Below, in pieces: positions 7,103-15,581 of a stretch of 64,000 nt of DNA. This stretch comes from Halomonas alkalisoli (lineage in GTDB: Bacteria > Pseudomonadota > Gammaproteobacteria > Pseudomonadales > Halomonadaceae), in contig NZ_JAKCMI010000023.1 in the NCBI RefSeq assembly GCF_021412585.1, forward strand, positions 1-64,000. Direction: 5' to 3'. Numbering within the stretch: position 1 is the first letter of the stretch; every line of letters begins with the position of its first letter. Under the pieces are notes generated by a model that saw nothing but the letters and a program-made list of their open reading frames with translations, was not told the DNA's origin and did no database searches. Made by a program: the position numbers and the translations under genes.

Positions 7103-8812
7103 ATGAAGCGTCGTAACTTTCTGCTCTATTCCACGCTGGGCGGGCTGGCTCTTTCCACATCCGGCCTGCTCACCTATGTCATGGCCGGCCGCCATGGTGG
7201 CCACGGCGAGGCGCCACTGCTCTCTCCCTCGGCCCTGCCCGACGGGCAGCCGCTTCAACCACTGCCCCGGATCACCAACCTGAGTGATCGTGCCGGCCTG
7301 TTCCGCAGCGCCCTGACCGCGTCACCCAGCGAGGTCGCGCTGGATGAAGACAAGCAGGCCCTGCTGTGGCTGTACAACCACAAGGTGGCTCCCCTGATCG
7401 AGGTGCGCGAAGGGGATGATCTCGATATCACCCTGATCAATGAGCTGGAGGAGGAGACGACCGTGCACTGGCACGGGGTGCGGATACAGCACCAACATGA
7501 TGGCACGCCCTGGGATGCCGTGGCGCCAGGGGAATCCCACCAATACCGGCATCGTTTCACCGAAGGGAGCGCCGGCCTGCACTGGTTTCACCCCCACCCG
7601 CACGAGGGTACGGCCAGGCAGGTCGCCCATGGTTTGGCGGGAGCACTGCTGGTGCGTCCGGCCCAGGATGTCCTTCCCCCGGAGGTCGAGGAGCACCTGC
7701 TGCTGGTCAGTGACTTGCGGCTCACGGCCGATGGACGAGTGGCGCCACATACGGCGGCAGACTGGATGAACGGGCGGGAGGGCGAGCTGCTGCTGGTCAA
7801 CGGTCAGCGCCAACCGTACCTGGACGTGGCGCCAGGCACCACGCTACGCCTGAGGCTGATCAATGCCTGCGCCGGCCGCTACCTGCGCCTGCGCCTGGAG
7901 GAGCACGAATTCACCCTGATCGGTACCGACGGTGGATTGATCGAGCAGCCCCAGACGTTGGATGAGCTGCTGCTGACACCCGGGGAGCGGGCCGACCTGC
8001 TGGTGCGCATCAGTGAACAGTCCGGTGGCGCCTTCCAGCTTGCCAGCCACCCCTATGATCGTGGCTGGATGGGCCCAGAACCTGCCCACCTGAGCGAGGT
8101 GTCGCCCCTTCTGGACATTCGCACCCAGGACGCCGACGCGAAGCCGGCGGTGACGCTTCCCGCCAGCCTGGCCATGGTCGATCGACTGGGGGAGCCCGCC
8201 GTGCGCCGGCAGGTCGAGCTGACCGAAGTGATGCCGGGCATGGACCATGATGATAACAGCGGCACAATGGACCACGGTGCCCAGGATGGCCACGGCGATC
8301 ACGGTGCTCAGGATGGTCACGGCGATCACGGCGATCACGGCGATCACGGCGACCATGGTGCCCAGGGCGAGCCGGGCGGTCACGGCAATCACGGTGGTGG
8401 ACACGGTGCCCGGGACGACCATGGCGACCACGGCAGCGCTGGACACGAGGGCATGGCCAGCGATGGACCTCCCCAGGTGGACTTCCTGATCAATGGTCGC
8501 GCCTTCGCCATGAACGAGGTGCTGTTCGAAGGCCGGGCTGGCGAGGTCGAGGAGTGGGAGGTCTTCAACAACTCGCACATGGACCACCCCTTCCACGTAC
8601 ACGGCACCCATTTCCAGGTGATCGCCAGCCGCCCGGCCGACGGGGAATGGCAGGATTCGCCCTGGATGGCCTGGAAGGATACCGTCAACCTGGCGCCCTA
8701 TCAGCGACTGCGCCTGCGTATGGTCTTCAGGGAGCCAGGAGACTGGCTGTTCCACTGCCATATCATCGAGCATGAAGAGCTGGGCATGATGGCCACGGTT
8801 CGGATTCGCTGA
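7103..8812 (+). CDS. Multicopper oxidase (CopA/PcoA-type) with a His-rich insert
   Basis: The protein (569 residues) probably oxidises Cu+ to Cu2+ in the periplasm. A twin-arginine-like leader (MKRRNFLLYSTLGGLAL) fits export of a folded cuproprotein. Copper-ligand motifs are HWHG near residue 121, HWFHPHPHEG near 163, HPFHVHGTHF near 494 and HCHIIEHEELGMM near 550. Together these supply type 1, 2 and 3 sites with an axial Met. Between cupredoxin domains 2 and 3, about residues 377-452, lies an insert rich in HGDHG and HGAQDG units. The ATG at 7103 has GAGGA upstream. Neighbours are a small exported protein upstream and a lipoprotein downstream on the same strand. Confidence 0.92.
   Translation: MKRRNFLLYSTLGGLALSTSGLLTYVMAGRHGGHGEAPLLSPSALPDGQPLQPLPRITNLSDRAGLFRSALTASPSEVALDEDKQALLWLYNHKVAPLIEVREGDDLDITLINELEEETTVHWHGVRIQHQHDGTPWDAVAPGESHQYRHRFTEGSAGLHWFHPHPHEGTARQVAHGLAGALLVRPAQDVLPPEVEEHLLLVSDLRLTADGRVAPHTAADWMNGREGELLLVNGQRQPYLDVAPGTTLRLRLINACAGRYLRLRLEEHEFTLIGTDGGLIEQPQTLDELLLTPGERADLLVRISEQSGGAFQLASHPYDRGWMGPEPAHLSEVSPLLDIRTQDADAKPAVTLPASLAMVDRLGEPAVRRQVELTEVMPGMDHDDNSGTMDHGAQDGHGDHGAQDGHGDHGDHGDHGDHGAQGEPGGHGNHGGGHGARDDHGDHGSAGHEGMASDGPPQVDFLINGRAFAMNEVLFEGRAGEVEEWEVFNNSHMDHPFHVHGTHFQVIASRPADGEWQDSPWMAWKDTVNLAPYQRLRLRMVFREPGDWLFHCHIIEHEELGMMATVRIR
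8231..8458. repeat. His/Gly/Asp-rich low-complexity coding repeat in the multicopper oxidase
   Basis: Imperfect repeats of 9-24 bp (ggcgatcac, caggatggccac) encode HGDHG-type units. Their number is likely to vary between strains by slippage. The encoded segment resembles metal-scavenging loops of copper oxidases. Confidence 0.8.
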
Positions 8813-8871
8813 TTTGCCACCTTATTCGCCGGCGACCTGCTTCCCGCGGGCCGTCGGCGAGCAACGAGTCA

Positions 8872-9738
8872 ATGCACATGACACGATACCGATTGCTTCT
8901 TCCCCTGCTGCTGCTGGCGCTGCCACTTGCCGGTTGCTCCGGTGAACCCGAAGGCATCAGCCTCGAGGAACTGCGCCAGAAGACCCATATTCATGGCGTG
9001 GCCTTCGACCGCGCCGACAGCCAACGAATCCAGCTCGCGACTCACCACGGCTTCCATGTCGTTGGTGCCGATGGCAGGGCACGACAGGTCTCCAGCGAGA
9101 CACACGACTTCATGGGCTTCTCGCCCCACCCGCAGGAGGCCGACACACTCTTCGCCAGCGGCCACCCGGCGCGCGGTGGCAACCTCGGCGTCATGGTTTC
9201 CACCGATGGCGGCAGTACCTGGGAGCAGCGTTCCGCCGGCGTCGATGGGCCGGTCGACTTCCATCAGATGACGGTCAGCGAGGCCGACCCCGACGTACTC
9301 TATGGCGCCTATGCCGGCCGGCTGCAGGTGAGCCGTGACGGGGGGCATGAATGGCAGGTTCAGGCCGCTGTACCGGAGGGGCTGATCGATTTGGCGGCAT
9401 CCAGTCGAGACCCGGATCACCTCTATGCCGCCACCCAGACGGGGCTATTGATGAGCCCCAATGGCGGGCAGCGCTGGCGGCAGGTTCATCCCCAGCGCAA
9501 CCCGGCCAGTGTCGTGGTGGCGAGCGGTGGCGAACTGTATGCCTTCATGCTTGGCGTGGGGCTGATCAAGGCCGATGAGGCGACCCGGGAGTGGGAGCCG
9601 CTGAGCGGCGACTGGGGCGAGCGCTACTTTACCCACCTGGCGGTGGACCCCGCGGACCCGCAGCGCCTCGTGGCTGCCGACAACCAGGGCATGCTGCTGC
9701 TCAGCGAAGACGGCGGCAGGGAGTGGTCAAGCCTGTGA
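8872..9738 (+). CDS. Beta-propeller (BNR/sortilin-like) lipoprotein
   Basis: The protein has 288 residues. The lipobox LPLAGC near residue 22 predicts acylation at the Cys, so the mature protein is membrane-anchored on the periplasmic side. The rest is a propeller with Asp-box-like repeats (STDGGSTWEQ, SRDGGHEWQ, SPNGGQRW, SEDGGREW), as in BNR/VPS10-type proteins annotated as F510_1955-family glycosylhydrolase-like. No catalytic residues can be assigned. A DNA start two codons later (MTRY) is equally possible. It lies between the multicopper oxidase and lgt, whose product would lipidate it. A copper-related role is inferred from context only. Confidence 0.75.
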   Translation: MHMTRYRLLLPLLLLALPLAGCSGEPEGISLEELRQKTHIHGVAFDRADSQRIQLATHHGFHVVGADGRARQVSSETHDFMGFSPHPQEADTLFASGHPARGGNLGVMVSTDGGSTWEQRSAGVDGPVDFHQMTVSEADPDVLYGAYAGRLQVSRDGGHEWQVQAAVPEGLIDLAASSRDPDHLYAATQTGLLMSPNGGQRWRQVHPQRNPASVVVASGGELYAFMLGVGLIKADEATREWEPLSGDWGERYFTHLAVDPADPQRLVAADNQGMLLLSEDGGREWSSL

Positions 9739-9778
9739 CCTCCGCTCCCTCATATACTGCAACCGACACGGATGAATC

Positions 9779-10591
9779 ATGATGGACTATCCCCAGATCG
9801 ACCCGGTGGCCATCGCCATCGGACCGCTGCAGATCCACTGGTATGGCCTGATGTACGTTATCGGCTTCGTTGCCGCCTGGCTGCTGGGGCGCTATCGTGC
9901 CCACCGCCTGGGGCTGAGCCACGATGACATCGGCGACCTGCTCTTCTATGCGGCCATCGGCGTCGTTGCCGGTGGGCGCCTGGGTTACGTGCTCTTCTAC
10001 GGCATGGATCAGTTCTTTGCCAACCCGCTGTGGCTGTTCAGCATCTGGGACGGGGGCATGAGTTTTCACGGTGGGCTGATCGGGGTTCTGCTCGCCGCGC
10101 TGATCTTTGCACGTAAGAAACGCCTGGCCTTCTTCCAGCTGACCGACTTCATCGCACCGCTGGTGCCGATCGGCCTGGGGGCCGGGCGTATCGGCAACTT
10201 CATCAATCACGAGCTGCCGGGCCGGGTGAGCGAACTGCCCTGGGCCATGCCGTTTCCCCACATGGGGCCGGAGCCGCGTCATCCGTCGGCACTCTACGAG
10301 TTCGTGCTGGAGGGGGTCGTGTTGTTCGTGGTGCTGTGGTGGTTGTCTAGCCAGCCACGCCGCCGCGGCTTGATTTCCGGGATGTTCCTGCTGCTCTATG
10401 GGGTGTTCCGCTTTGCCGTCGAGTTCGTGCGCCTGCCCGATCCGCACATCGGCTTCATCGCCTTCGGCTGGGTGACCATGGGCATGCTGCTGACCCTGCC
10501 AATGATGATTGGCGGTGTGGCGCTGATAGTATGGTCGCGTCAACAGGCCCGAGACACGAAAGCGGTGCTGATACCGAGCCGCGAGTCCTGA
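9779..10591 (+). CDS. lgt: Prolipoprotein diacylglyceryl transferase (Lgt)
   Basis: This inner-membrane enzyme transfers diacylglycerol from phosphatidylglycerol to the lipobox Cys of prolipoproteins. The 270 residues are close to full length. Family hallmarks are PLQIHWYGLMY at the N-terminus, HGGLIG near residue 96, GRIGNFINHELPGR near 138 and HPSALYEF, with several transmembrane helices. It begins 40 bp after the propeller lipoprotein. The housekeeping lgt of gammaproteobacteria usually lies next to thyA; here it follows a copper-cluster lipoprotein instead, so this may be an accessory copy. Confidence 0.92.
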   Translation: MMDYPQIDPVAIAIGPLQIHWYGLMYVIGFVAAWLLGRYRAHRLGLSHDDIGDLLFYAAIGVVAGGRLGYVLFYGMDQFFANPLWLFSIWDGGMSFHGGLIGVLLAALIFARKKRLAFFQLTDFIAPLVPIGLGAGRIGNFINHELPGRVSELPWAMPFPHMGPEPRHPSALYEFVLEGVVLFVVLWWLSSQPRRRGLISGMFLLLYGVFRFAVEFVRLPDPHIGFIAFGWVTMGMLLTLPMMIGGVALIVWSRQQARDTKAVLIPSRES

Positions 10592-10657
10592 CGAGGGGCG
10601 ACATGGCTTGGCGCCGTGGATCGACGGAGAGGCAACGTCATTGAAGGAGAGCGACCC

Positions 10658-12181
10658 ATGCAGGGAAGCCGCGATGCCGGGCAGCCGGAGGAAAGGACGG
10701 ACGACCCGAAGGACCACGGCGTGTCGATGTCATCGAAGCCCCGGTCTGGCAGGGGCCGCCGCTGGAGCAAGCTCGTCGTCTTCATGGTCCTGGCCCACCT
10801 GGTGGGGCTGGCTTCATCCGTCGAAGCCCTGATGTCGAGCCGAACGTCCGAAGGGGCAATCGCCTGGATCGTGTCCCTCAATACCGTGCCGTACGTGGCG
10901 GTGCCCACCTACTGGGTATTCGGGCGCAGCAAGTTCGAAGGCTATGCGATGTCCCGGCGCGATGAGGAGTCGGAGATCACGCGGGCACTGGCCGAGAAGC
11001 TGAGCGAATTGCGCTCGCATCGGGTCGAGTCGTCGCGAAGCAGCCACTATCTGGACGGCGTGGAGCGCCTGGCCAAGTTGCCGCTGATGGGCGGGAACGA
11101 GACGACGCTGCTGGTCGACGGCGAAGCGACCTTCGACAGTCTGTTTGCCGGGATCGAGGCTGCCGAGCGCTACCTGCTGGTGCAGTTCTACATCGTCAGG
11201 GATGACGATATCGGCACCGAGTTCCAGCAGCGCCTGATCCAGAAGGCGAGGGAGGGGGTGGCGGTCTATTTCCTCTATGACGAGATTGGCAGCTACGCCT
11301 TGTCGAGTGACTATGTGAAGGAGCTGGAGGCGGCGGGTGTCAATGTCCACCGCTTTCACTCGACACGGGGGCCGGGAAACCGCTTCCAGCTCAACTTCCG
11401 CAACCATCGCAAGGTGATGGTGGCCGACGGAGCCACGGCGTGGCTCGGCGGGTTCAATATCGGAGACGAATACCTGAACGGGGAGGAAGGTATCGGGCCG
11501 TGGCGAGACACCCATCTCAAGATCGAGGGACCGGCGGCACTGGCCATGCAGCTGGTGTTTCTGGAGGACTGGCACTGGGCCACGGAAGAGCTGCCCGAGC
11601 TGCCCTGGGTACCGGTGGTACGTTCCCGCCAGGATGCACCGATACTGATCCTGCCCTCCGGTCCTGCGGATCGCTTCGAAACCGCCAGCCTGATGGTCCA
11701 GCAGGCTATCCACTCTGCCCAGGAGCGAATATGGTTTTCGAGCCCCTACTTCGTGCCGGACGAGGGTGTGCAATCGATGCTCAAGCTTGCCGCCATCAAC
11801 GGGGTGGACGTACGGATCCTGATCCCGGAGCAGCCCGACAATATCCTGCTCTACTATGCGGCATACGCCTTCCTGGGGCCGTTGCTGGATGCCGGTGTCG
11901 AGATCTACCGCTATCAGGCGGGTTTTTTGCACGGCAAGGCGTTCCTGGTGGATGATGCCGGCGCTGCGGTGGGAACCGTTAATCTGGACAATCGCTCGTT
12001 TCGACTGAATTTCGAGATTACCGCGCTGGTCATGGACCCGTCGTTTGCGGCCGATGTCGAAGCGATGTTCGAGGCGGATTTTGCTCGCTCCCGCCGAATG
12101 GAGCTCGAGGAGATCGAGCAGCAGCCGCTATGGCATCGCGTGGCTGCCCGGGGGGCTTACCTGTTCGCTCCCGTTCTCTAG
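10658..12181 (+). CDS. cls: Cardiolipin synthase (phospholipase D family)
   Basis: The protein (507 residues) condenses phospholipids to cardiolipin at the inner membrane. Two HKD motifs are visible: NHRKVMVADGATAWLGG near residue 249 and HGKAFLVDDAGAAVGTVNLD near residue 423. The N-terminus carries a hydrophobic helix (LVVFMVLAHLVGLASSVEAL) and a second one (IAWIVSLNTVPYVAVPTYWVF). ATG 10658 has AAGGAG 8 nt upstream; an in-frame start at 10616 and a later one (MSSKPRSG) are alternatives. Cardiolipin content rises with salinity in many halophiles, which fits the setting. It follows lgt by 66 bp. Confidence 0.9.
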   Translation: MQGSRDAGQPEERTDDPKDHGVSMSSKPRSGRGRRWSKLVVFMVLAHLVGLASSVEALMSSRTSEGAIAWIVSLNTVPYVAVPTYWVFGRSKFEGYAMSRRDEESEITRALAEKLSELRSHRVESSRSSHYLDGVERLAKLPLMGGNETTLLVDGEATFDSLFAGIEAAERYLLVQFYIVRDDDIGTEFQQRLIQKAREGVAVYFLYDEIGSYALSSDYVKELEAAGVNVHRFHSTRGPGNRFQLNFRNHRKVMVADGATAWLGGFNIGDEYLNGEEGIGPWRDTHLKIEGPAALAMQLVFLEDWHWATEELPELPWVPVVRSRQDAPILILPSGPADRFETASLMVQQAIHSAQERIWFSSPYFVPDEGVQSMLKLAAINGVDVRILIPEQPDNILLYYAAYAFLGPLLDAGVEIYRYQAGFLHGKAFLVDDAGAAVGTVNLDNRSFRLNFEITALVMDPSFAADVEAMFEADFARSRRMELEEIEQQPLWHRVAARGAYLFAPVL

Positions 12182-12256
12182 ATCTTTCCCAGGCAATCGC
12201 AGCCTGGTCGATGATGTGTGTCAGGTATATCGCTGTAGAAGTGCAAGGAGGTCGAT

Positions 12257-12328
12257 ATGATGACGACTAACGGTTCAATGACCTTCCACCCCTGTGGTGA
12301 AGGTTGCGCAAGAGGCAACGAAGAATGA
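12257..12328 (+). CDS. 23-codon leader ORF coupled to the L,D-transpeptidase
   Basis: ATG at 12257 (a second ATG follows at once) runs 23 codons to TGA 12326-12328. An ideal AGGAGG sits 5 nt upstream, stronger than the site of the following gene. The TGA overlaps the ATG of the L,D-transpeptidase (ATGA). The peptide begins MMTTNGSMTFHP and has two Cys. A hairpin lies inside the ORF. Leader-peptide control or simple translational coupling is inferred. Confidence 0.5.
   Translation: MMTTNGSMTFHPCGEGCARGNEE
12281..12304 (+). promoter_or_regulatory. Hairpin inside the leader ORF
   Basis: ACCTTC, a bulged C, ACC (12281-12290) pairs with GGTGAAGGT (12296-12304) around a 5-nt loop. It ends about 10 nt before the weak GAGG site of the transpeptidase. 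Ribosomes translating the leader must open it, which makes coupled control plausible. Confidence 0.4.
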
Positions 12329-13431
12329 GACACAATGGCAGCAATAGCGCATGGCCATCGCCATTTCGCCCCCGTGCAGCGGTATGGGCTACTGTACTGA
12401 GCCTGGTATTCACTGGTGCCATGCTGATGTCGGCCGCTGCGCTGGCCGACGAGCCCGACGAGGAAGCGGCATCCGAATGGCCCAAGGGGCACTATCCGTT
12501 GCCGGAGGCAGGCGACGTCATCGGCGAGAACTATACCGTCGAGGCTCGGGACGAGGAGACGCTGCTCGATATCGCCAGGGCCCACAATGTGGGGTACGAG
12601 GAGATCCGCCTGGCCAACCCCGAGGTGAGCGTATGGCTACCCGGCGAAGGCACCGAAGTGGTCATTCCCGGGCGGCACATCCTGCCCGCCGCGGAGCGGG
12701 AAGGCATCGTGATCAACATTGCCGAGCTTCGGCTCTACTACTATCCGCCGGCCTCCGAGGGTGAGACGCCTAGGGTCGAGACCTATCCGATCGGCATCGG
12801 CAGAGAGGGATATAACACGCCACTGGGCAAGACCGAGACCACCATGCGTCTGAAGGACCCGGCCTGGTATCCGCCTCGCTCCATGCGTGAAGAGGCGGCC
12901 GAGAGAGGCGAGCCGGCTCCCGCCGTGGTGCCGCCGGGTCCGGACAATCCGCTCGGCAGCCATGCCATCCTGCTGGATATCCCAGGCTACCTCATCCATG
13001 GAACCAACGAGCCGGATGGTATCGGCATGCGTGCCAGCCGTGGCTGTATCCGCATGTTCCCCGAAGATATCGAGTCGATCTTCGACCGCGTGCCCGTGGG
13101 TATGCAGGTCAATATCATCAACCAGCCGATCAAGGCCGGCTGGGATGGCGATATGCCCTATGTGCAGGTCTTCGAGACGCTCGAGGACCAGGAGTACGGC
13201 ATGGCGGCACTGATGGAGACCCTGTCGTTGCTGGAACGCAGCGGCGACGAGGGCTCGGTGCCGTTGAACTATGAGCAGTTGCGCCACTTGCTGGAGAACC
13301 CCAATGGCGCGGTCGTCGCACTGGAGCAGGCGCCGGAGCCCGAAGAGGAGCCGGAAGAGCCTGACGCGGGAGGTTTGTATGACGAACTCGCTGCCCTATT
13401 GGGCCCAGAGCTTGTAAAGCAGGGCTCGTAA
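12325..13431 (+). CDS. L,D-transpeptidase (YkuD) with LysM domain
   Basis: The protein (368 residues) makes peptidoglycan cross-links or attaches lipoprotein in the periplasm. A signal peptide (VLSLVFTGAMLMSAAALA) is followed by a LysM-like module (YTVEARDEETLLDIARAHNV to VVIPGRHILP). The YkuD catalytic domain follows, with IHGTN near residue 225 and ASRGCIRM near 240, the Cys being the nucleophile. The C-terminus is acidic (PEPEEEPEEPDAGG). ATG 12325 is chosen; a TTG seven codons upstream is the alternative. This architecture is that of the ErfK/YbiS/YcfS group. It is translationally coupled to the 23-codon leader ORF. Confidence 0.9.
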   Translation: MRHNGSNSAWPSPFRPRAAVWATVLSLVFTGAMLMSAAALADEPDEEAASEWPKGHYPLPEAGDVIGENYTVEARDEETLLDIARAHNVGYEEIRLANPEVSVWLPGEGTEVVIPGRHILPAAEREGIVINIAELRLYYYPPASEGETPRVETYPIGIGREGYNTPLGKTETTMRLKDPAWYPPRSMREEAAERGEPAPAVVPPGPDNPLGSHAILLDIPGYLIHGTNEPDGIGMRASRGCIRMFPEDIESIFDRVPVGMQVNIINQPIKAGWDGDMPYVQVFETLEDQEYGMAALMETLSLLERSGDEGSVPLNYEQLRHLLENPNGAVVALEQAPEPEEEPEEPDAGGLYDELAALLGPELVKQGS

Positions 13432-13468
13432 GAGAACGTGCGCCCGAGGAGGCTGTGTGATAACCCCG

Positions 13469-13566
13469 TCACCAGCTTCGGGTGCGGCGCCCAAGAAGAA
13501 TGCCTCGGCTTCGCCTTGCCATGGGATCACCTCGTTCAGTGTACTGCCTTAACGGGGTGTCCACTG
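13469..13566 (-). mobile_element. Possible degraded end of an IS3-like insertion sequence
   Basis: Read on the minus strand, the segment begins TGGACACCCCGTTAAGG at about 13563. It continues with an AGGTG site and an ATG at 13522 opening a 17-codon ORF (MARRSRGILLG...). The order of terminal repeat, short leader and Arg-rich OrfA start resembles the left end of IS3-family elements. No transposase body follows. The identification is from memory of such ends and is weak. Confidence 0.25.
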
Positions 13567-13589
13567 CTTCCTGGGCAAGATCACAGATA

Positions 13590-14333
13590 TTACATTGTCG
13601 CCGACATGGAGCTGGAAGCCGTGGCACGTCGCTTACCTTCGAACAGACGGTCGCGGGATCCGGCCAAGTGCTTATGCATGAGATCATGCGCCAGCTCGGG
13701 ATGGCGCTGTTCGATCGCCTCAGCGATAGCACGGTGCTCTTCAAACACATGTTGCAGGCCATCGGGGGTCGTCTTCAGCGACAGCCCGTGTAACTGCATG
13801 CCGACGGCGATGTGCTCTTCCAGCGCTTCCATCGCCGTCGCGTAATAGCGGTTTCCCGACGCCTGTGAGATGGCGAGATGAAACTGGAAATCGGCGTCCT
13901 CGTGGTGCCGGCGACGGCTGGTTGCATCACGCAGCATTTTCAAGGCGGACTTGATGCGCTGGAGGTCTTCCGCGTTGTGCCGTTCAGCAGCCCGGGCTGC
14001 CGCCCTCGGCTCGACACTAAGGCGAAACTCATAGCAATCTTCCAGATCGGCAATGTTTTCCATCTGCCCGAAACCCAGCGGTTGCCGTAGGCCGAGGCTG
14101 CGTACGAAGCTACCCGCGCCGCGCCGAGAATAGATTAGCCCTTGTTCGCGCAGTTTCTGCAGCGCGTCCCGCACGATGGGGCGAGAGACCTGAAATTCAG
14201 CAGCAAGCTCATGTTCAGTCGGCAGACGCTCGTCAGGCTGGTAAGACCCTGACTTGATCGCACGTTGCAGATGGTCGTAGACCATCTCGCCTAAACTACG
14301 TCGTCCTGAGGTCGGTTCTCGTCGATCACTCAT
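13590..14333 (-). CDS. GntR-family (FadR/FCD) transcriptional regulator
   Basis: The protein has 247 residues. A winged helix-turn-helix at about residues 10-75 (LPTEHELAAEFQVSRPIVRD, LREQGLIYSRRGAGSFV) is followed by an all-helical FCD ligand domain with metal-binding His/Asp residues (DADFQFHLAISQASGN, EEHRAIAEAI). The closest functional group is FadR-type regulators of acid-sugar catabolism. Its ATG overlaps the end of the DUF1537 kinase gene by 8 nt, so it belongs to the catabolic operon. Likely targets are the inverted TTGTCAA/TTGACAA sites in the divergent intergenic region (19814-19949). Confidence 0.88.
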   Translation of the reverse strand: MSDRREPTSGRRSLGEMVYDHLQRAIKSGSYQPDERLPTEHELAAEFQVSRPIVRDALQKLREQGLIYSRRGAGSFVRSLGLRQPLGFGQMENIADLEDCYEFRLSVEPRAAARAAERHNAEDLQRIKSALKMLRDATSRRRHHEDADFQFHLAISQASGNRYYATAMEALEEHIAVGMQLHGLSLKTTPDGLQHVFEEHRAIAEAIEQRHPELAHDLMHKHLAGSRDRLFEGKRRATASSSMSATM

Positions 14334-15396
14334 GCGGCTTTTCCGTATATGTTGTGCAGATCATTTCGGCGACTCTGACAAGGGTGTCATTCGCACCGAA
14401 GCCGCCCGATTTCGTGATGAATATAGTATCCCCGGCTCGGCAGATTGGAAGGCCGGGAAGAATTTCACCGAGTAGTTCCATGTCCGAGATGCCATGGCAA
14501 TGCAACACGGCTTCAGCCGTCGCCCCGCCGGTGAGAAGCCAGGTCACGGCGTCCTCTCCTGCAAGCTGTTTCAGGGACGTAGCAAGATTGGCTGCAACCG
14601 TTGCTGCCGGCACGGAGTTGGGGCCAGGAACGGCCTGCAGCACCGTCAACTGCGCTGCTTGCACGGGCTCGATGTCCAGGCGACCACCAGGGGCCGGTAT
14701 ATGCAAGGCATCACGTCGTGCCGTCAATAGGGCGTCAATCTGACCCAGGGTAATCGTATCCCGCGTCCCTGCGGTTATGCACAGCGCTGGCGGGAACGAC
14801 AATGGCGCGTCTTGCGGGATGCGCTGGCCAGCCATGTGCCGTGCCACACGCTCCGCCAGTGAACGCGCACCCAGCAGTAGGGTATCGGAGCCGCAGTCAC
14901 CGATCCACTGGTCCATATCTTCGTCACGCAGGGTGTCGGGTATACATGCGCTGCTGGCATGGTGGCCGAGGGCGGCGCCTACCGAGATCGGCGAGTCCAC
15001 CCCAAAACCGCTGACGCAGCCGTTGCGCACGATTCGGTCGAATTGCGGGATCGCCGGCATGGCGACGAGCCTGCGGTAGGGGATTTCGTCAAGCTCGGCG
15101 GCGATCGGCCCCTTGAGCCGGGAGTCGACCTTCTTGAAGATGGGGATACCGGCAGGCAGTGTCGCCACTACCTGGGCTACCCGTCGTCTTGCTTCATCCG
15201 GGGAGGCGTCGCGCGTTTGCGTCGAGATGGCCAGGATCTCGGGGTACTCCTCGGCCAATACGCGCTCGATGGCCTCTGGTGAGGTCACGGCAAGGGTCCG
15301 CAAGCCATATCGTGCGAACGCCGCGCCGGAATCGAGTGCGCCGGTCAGGTCGTCGGCAACGATCGCTAGTCTCGGAATTTCAGTCATGGACGCCAT
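14326..15396 (-). CDS. DUF1537 four-carbon acid-sugar kinase (threonate/erythronate kinase type)
   Basis: The protein has 356 residues. The N-terminal signature LAIVADDLTGALDSGAAFA and FKKVDSRLKGPIAAEL, with C-terminal LTGGATAEAVL and FITKSGGFGANDTL, define the DUF1537/OtnK family. These enzymes phosphorylate four-carbon acid sugars such as D-threonate or D-erythronate. Paired with PdxA2 in the same operon, the expected reaction is ATP-dependent formation of a 4-phospho-aldonate. The ATG at 15396 has GAGAGAG upstream; the frame remains open far upstream but without family sequence. At 356 residues it is shorter than most members (about 420). It is separated from the upstream Fe-ADH gene by a 185-bp gap with no obvious gene. 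Confidence 0.85.
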   Translation of the reverse strand: MASMTEIPRLAIVADDLTGALDSGAAFARYGLRTLAVTSPEAIERVLAEEYPEILAISTQTRDASPDEARRRVAQVVATLPAGIPIFKKVDSRLKGPIAAELDEIPYRRLVAMPAIPQFDRIVRNGCVSGFGVDSPISVGAALGHHASSACIPDTLRDEDMDQWIGDCGSDTLLLGARSLAERVARHMAGQRIPQDAPLSFPPALCITAGTRDTITLGQIDALLTARRDALHIPAPGGRLDIEPVQAAQLTVLQAVPGPNSVPAATVAANLATSLKQLAGEDAVTWLLTGGATAEAVLHCHGISDMELLGEILPGLPICRAGDTIFITKSGGFGANDTLVRVAEMICTTYTEKPHE

Positions 15397-15581
15397 CGCG
15401 GCTCTCTCTGGGAATTCGCTGAACAATTGATTGCACGTCACCCCGTGGCCAGGCGATTCGTTCGACCGCCCATCAGGGGGCTGGCCGAGGTGGCATGGGT
15501 ATGCCTCTGCAGCCAGTTCGATGGCGGAATGGGCATCAGGCCCCTTGGCCGGTTCCGTGGTGAGTTGCCCAGCGCCGCGGT

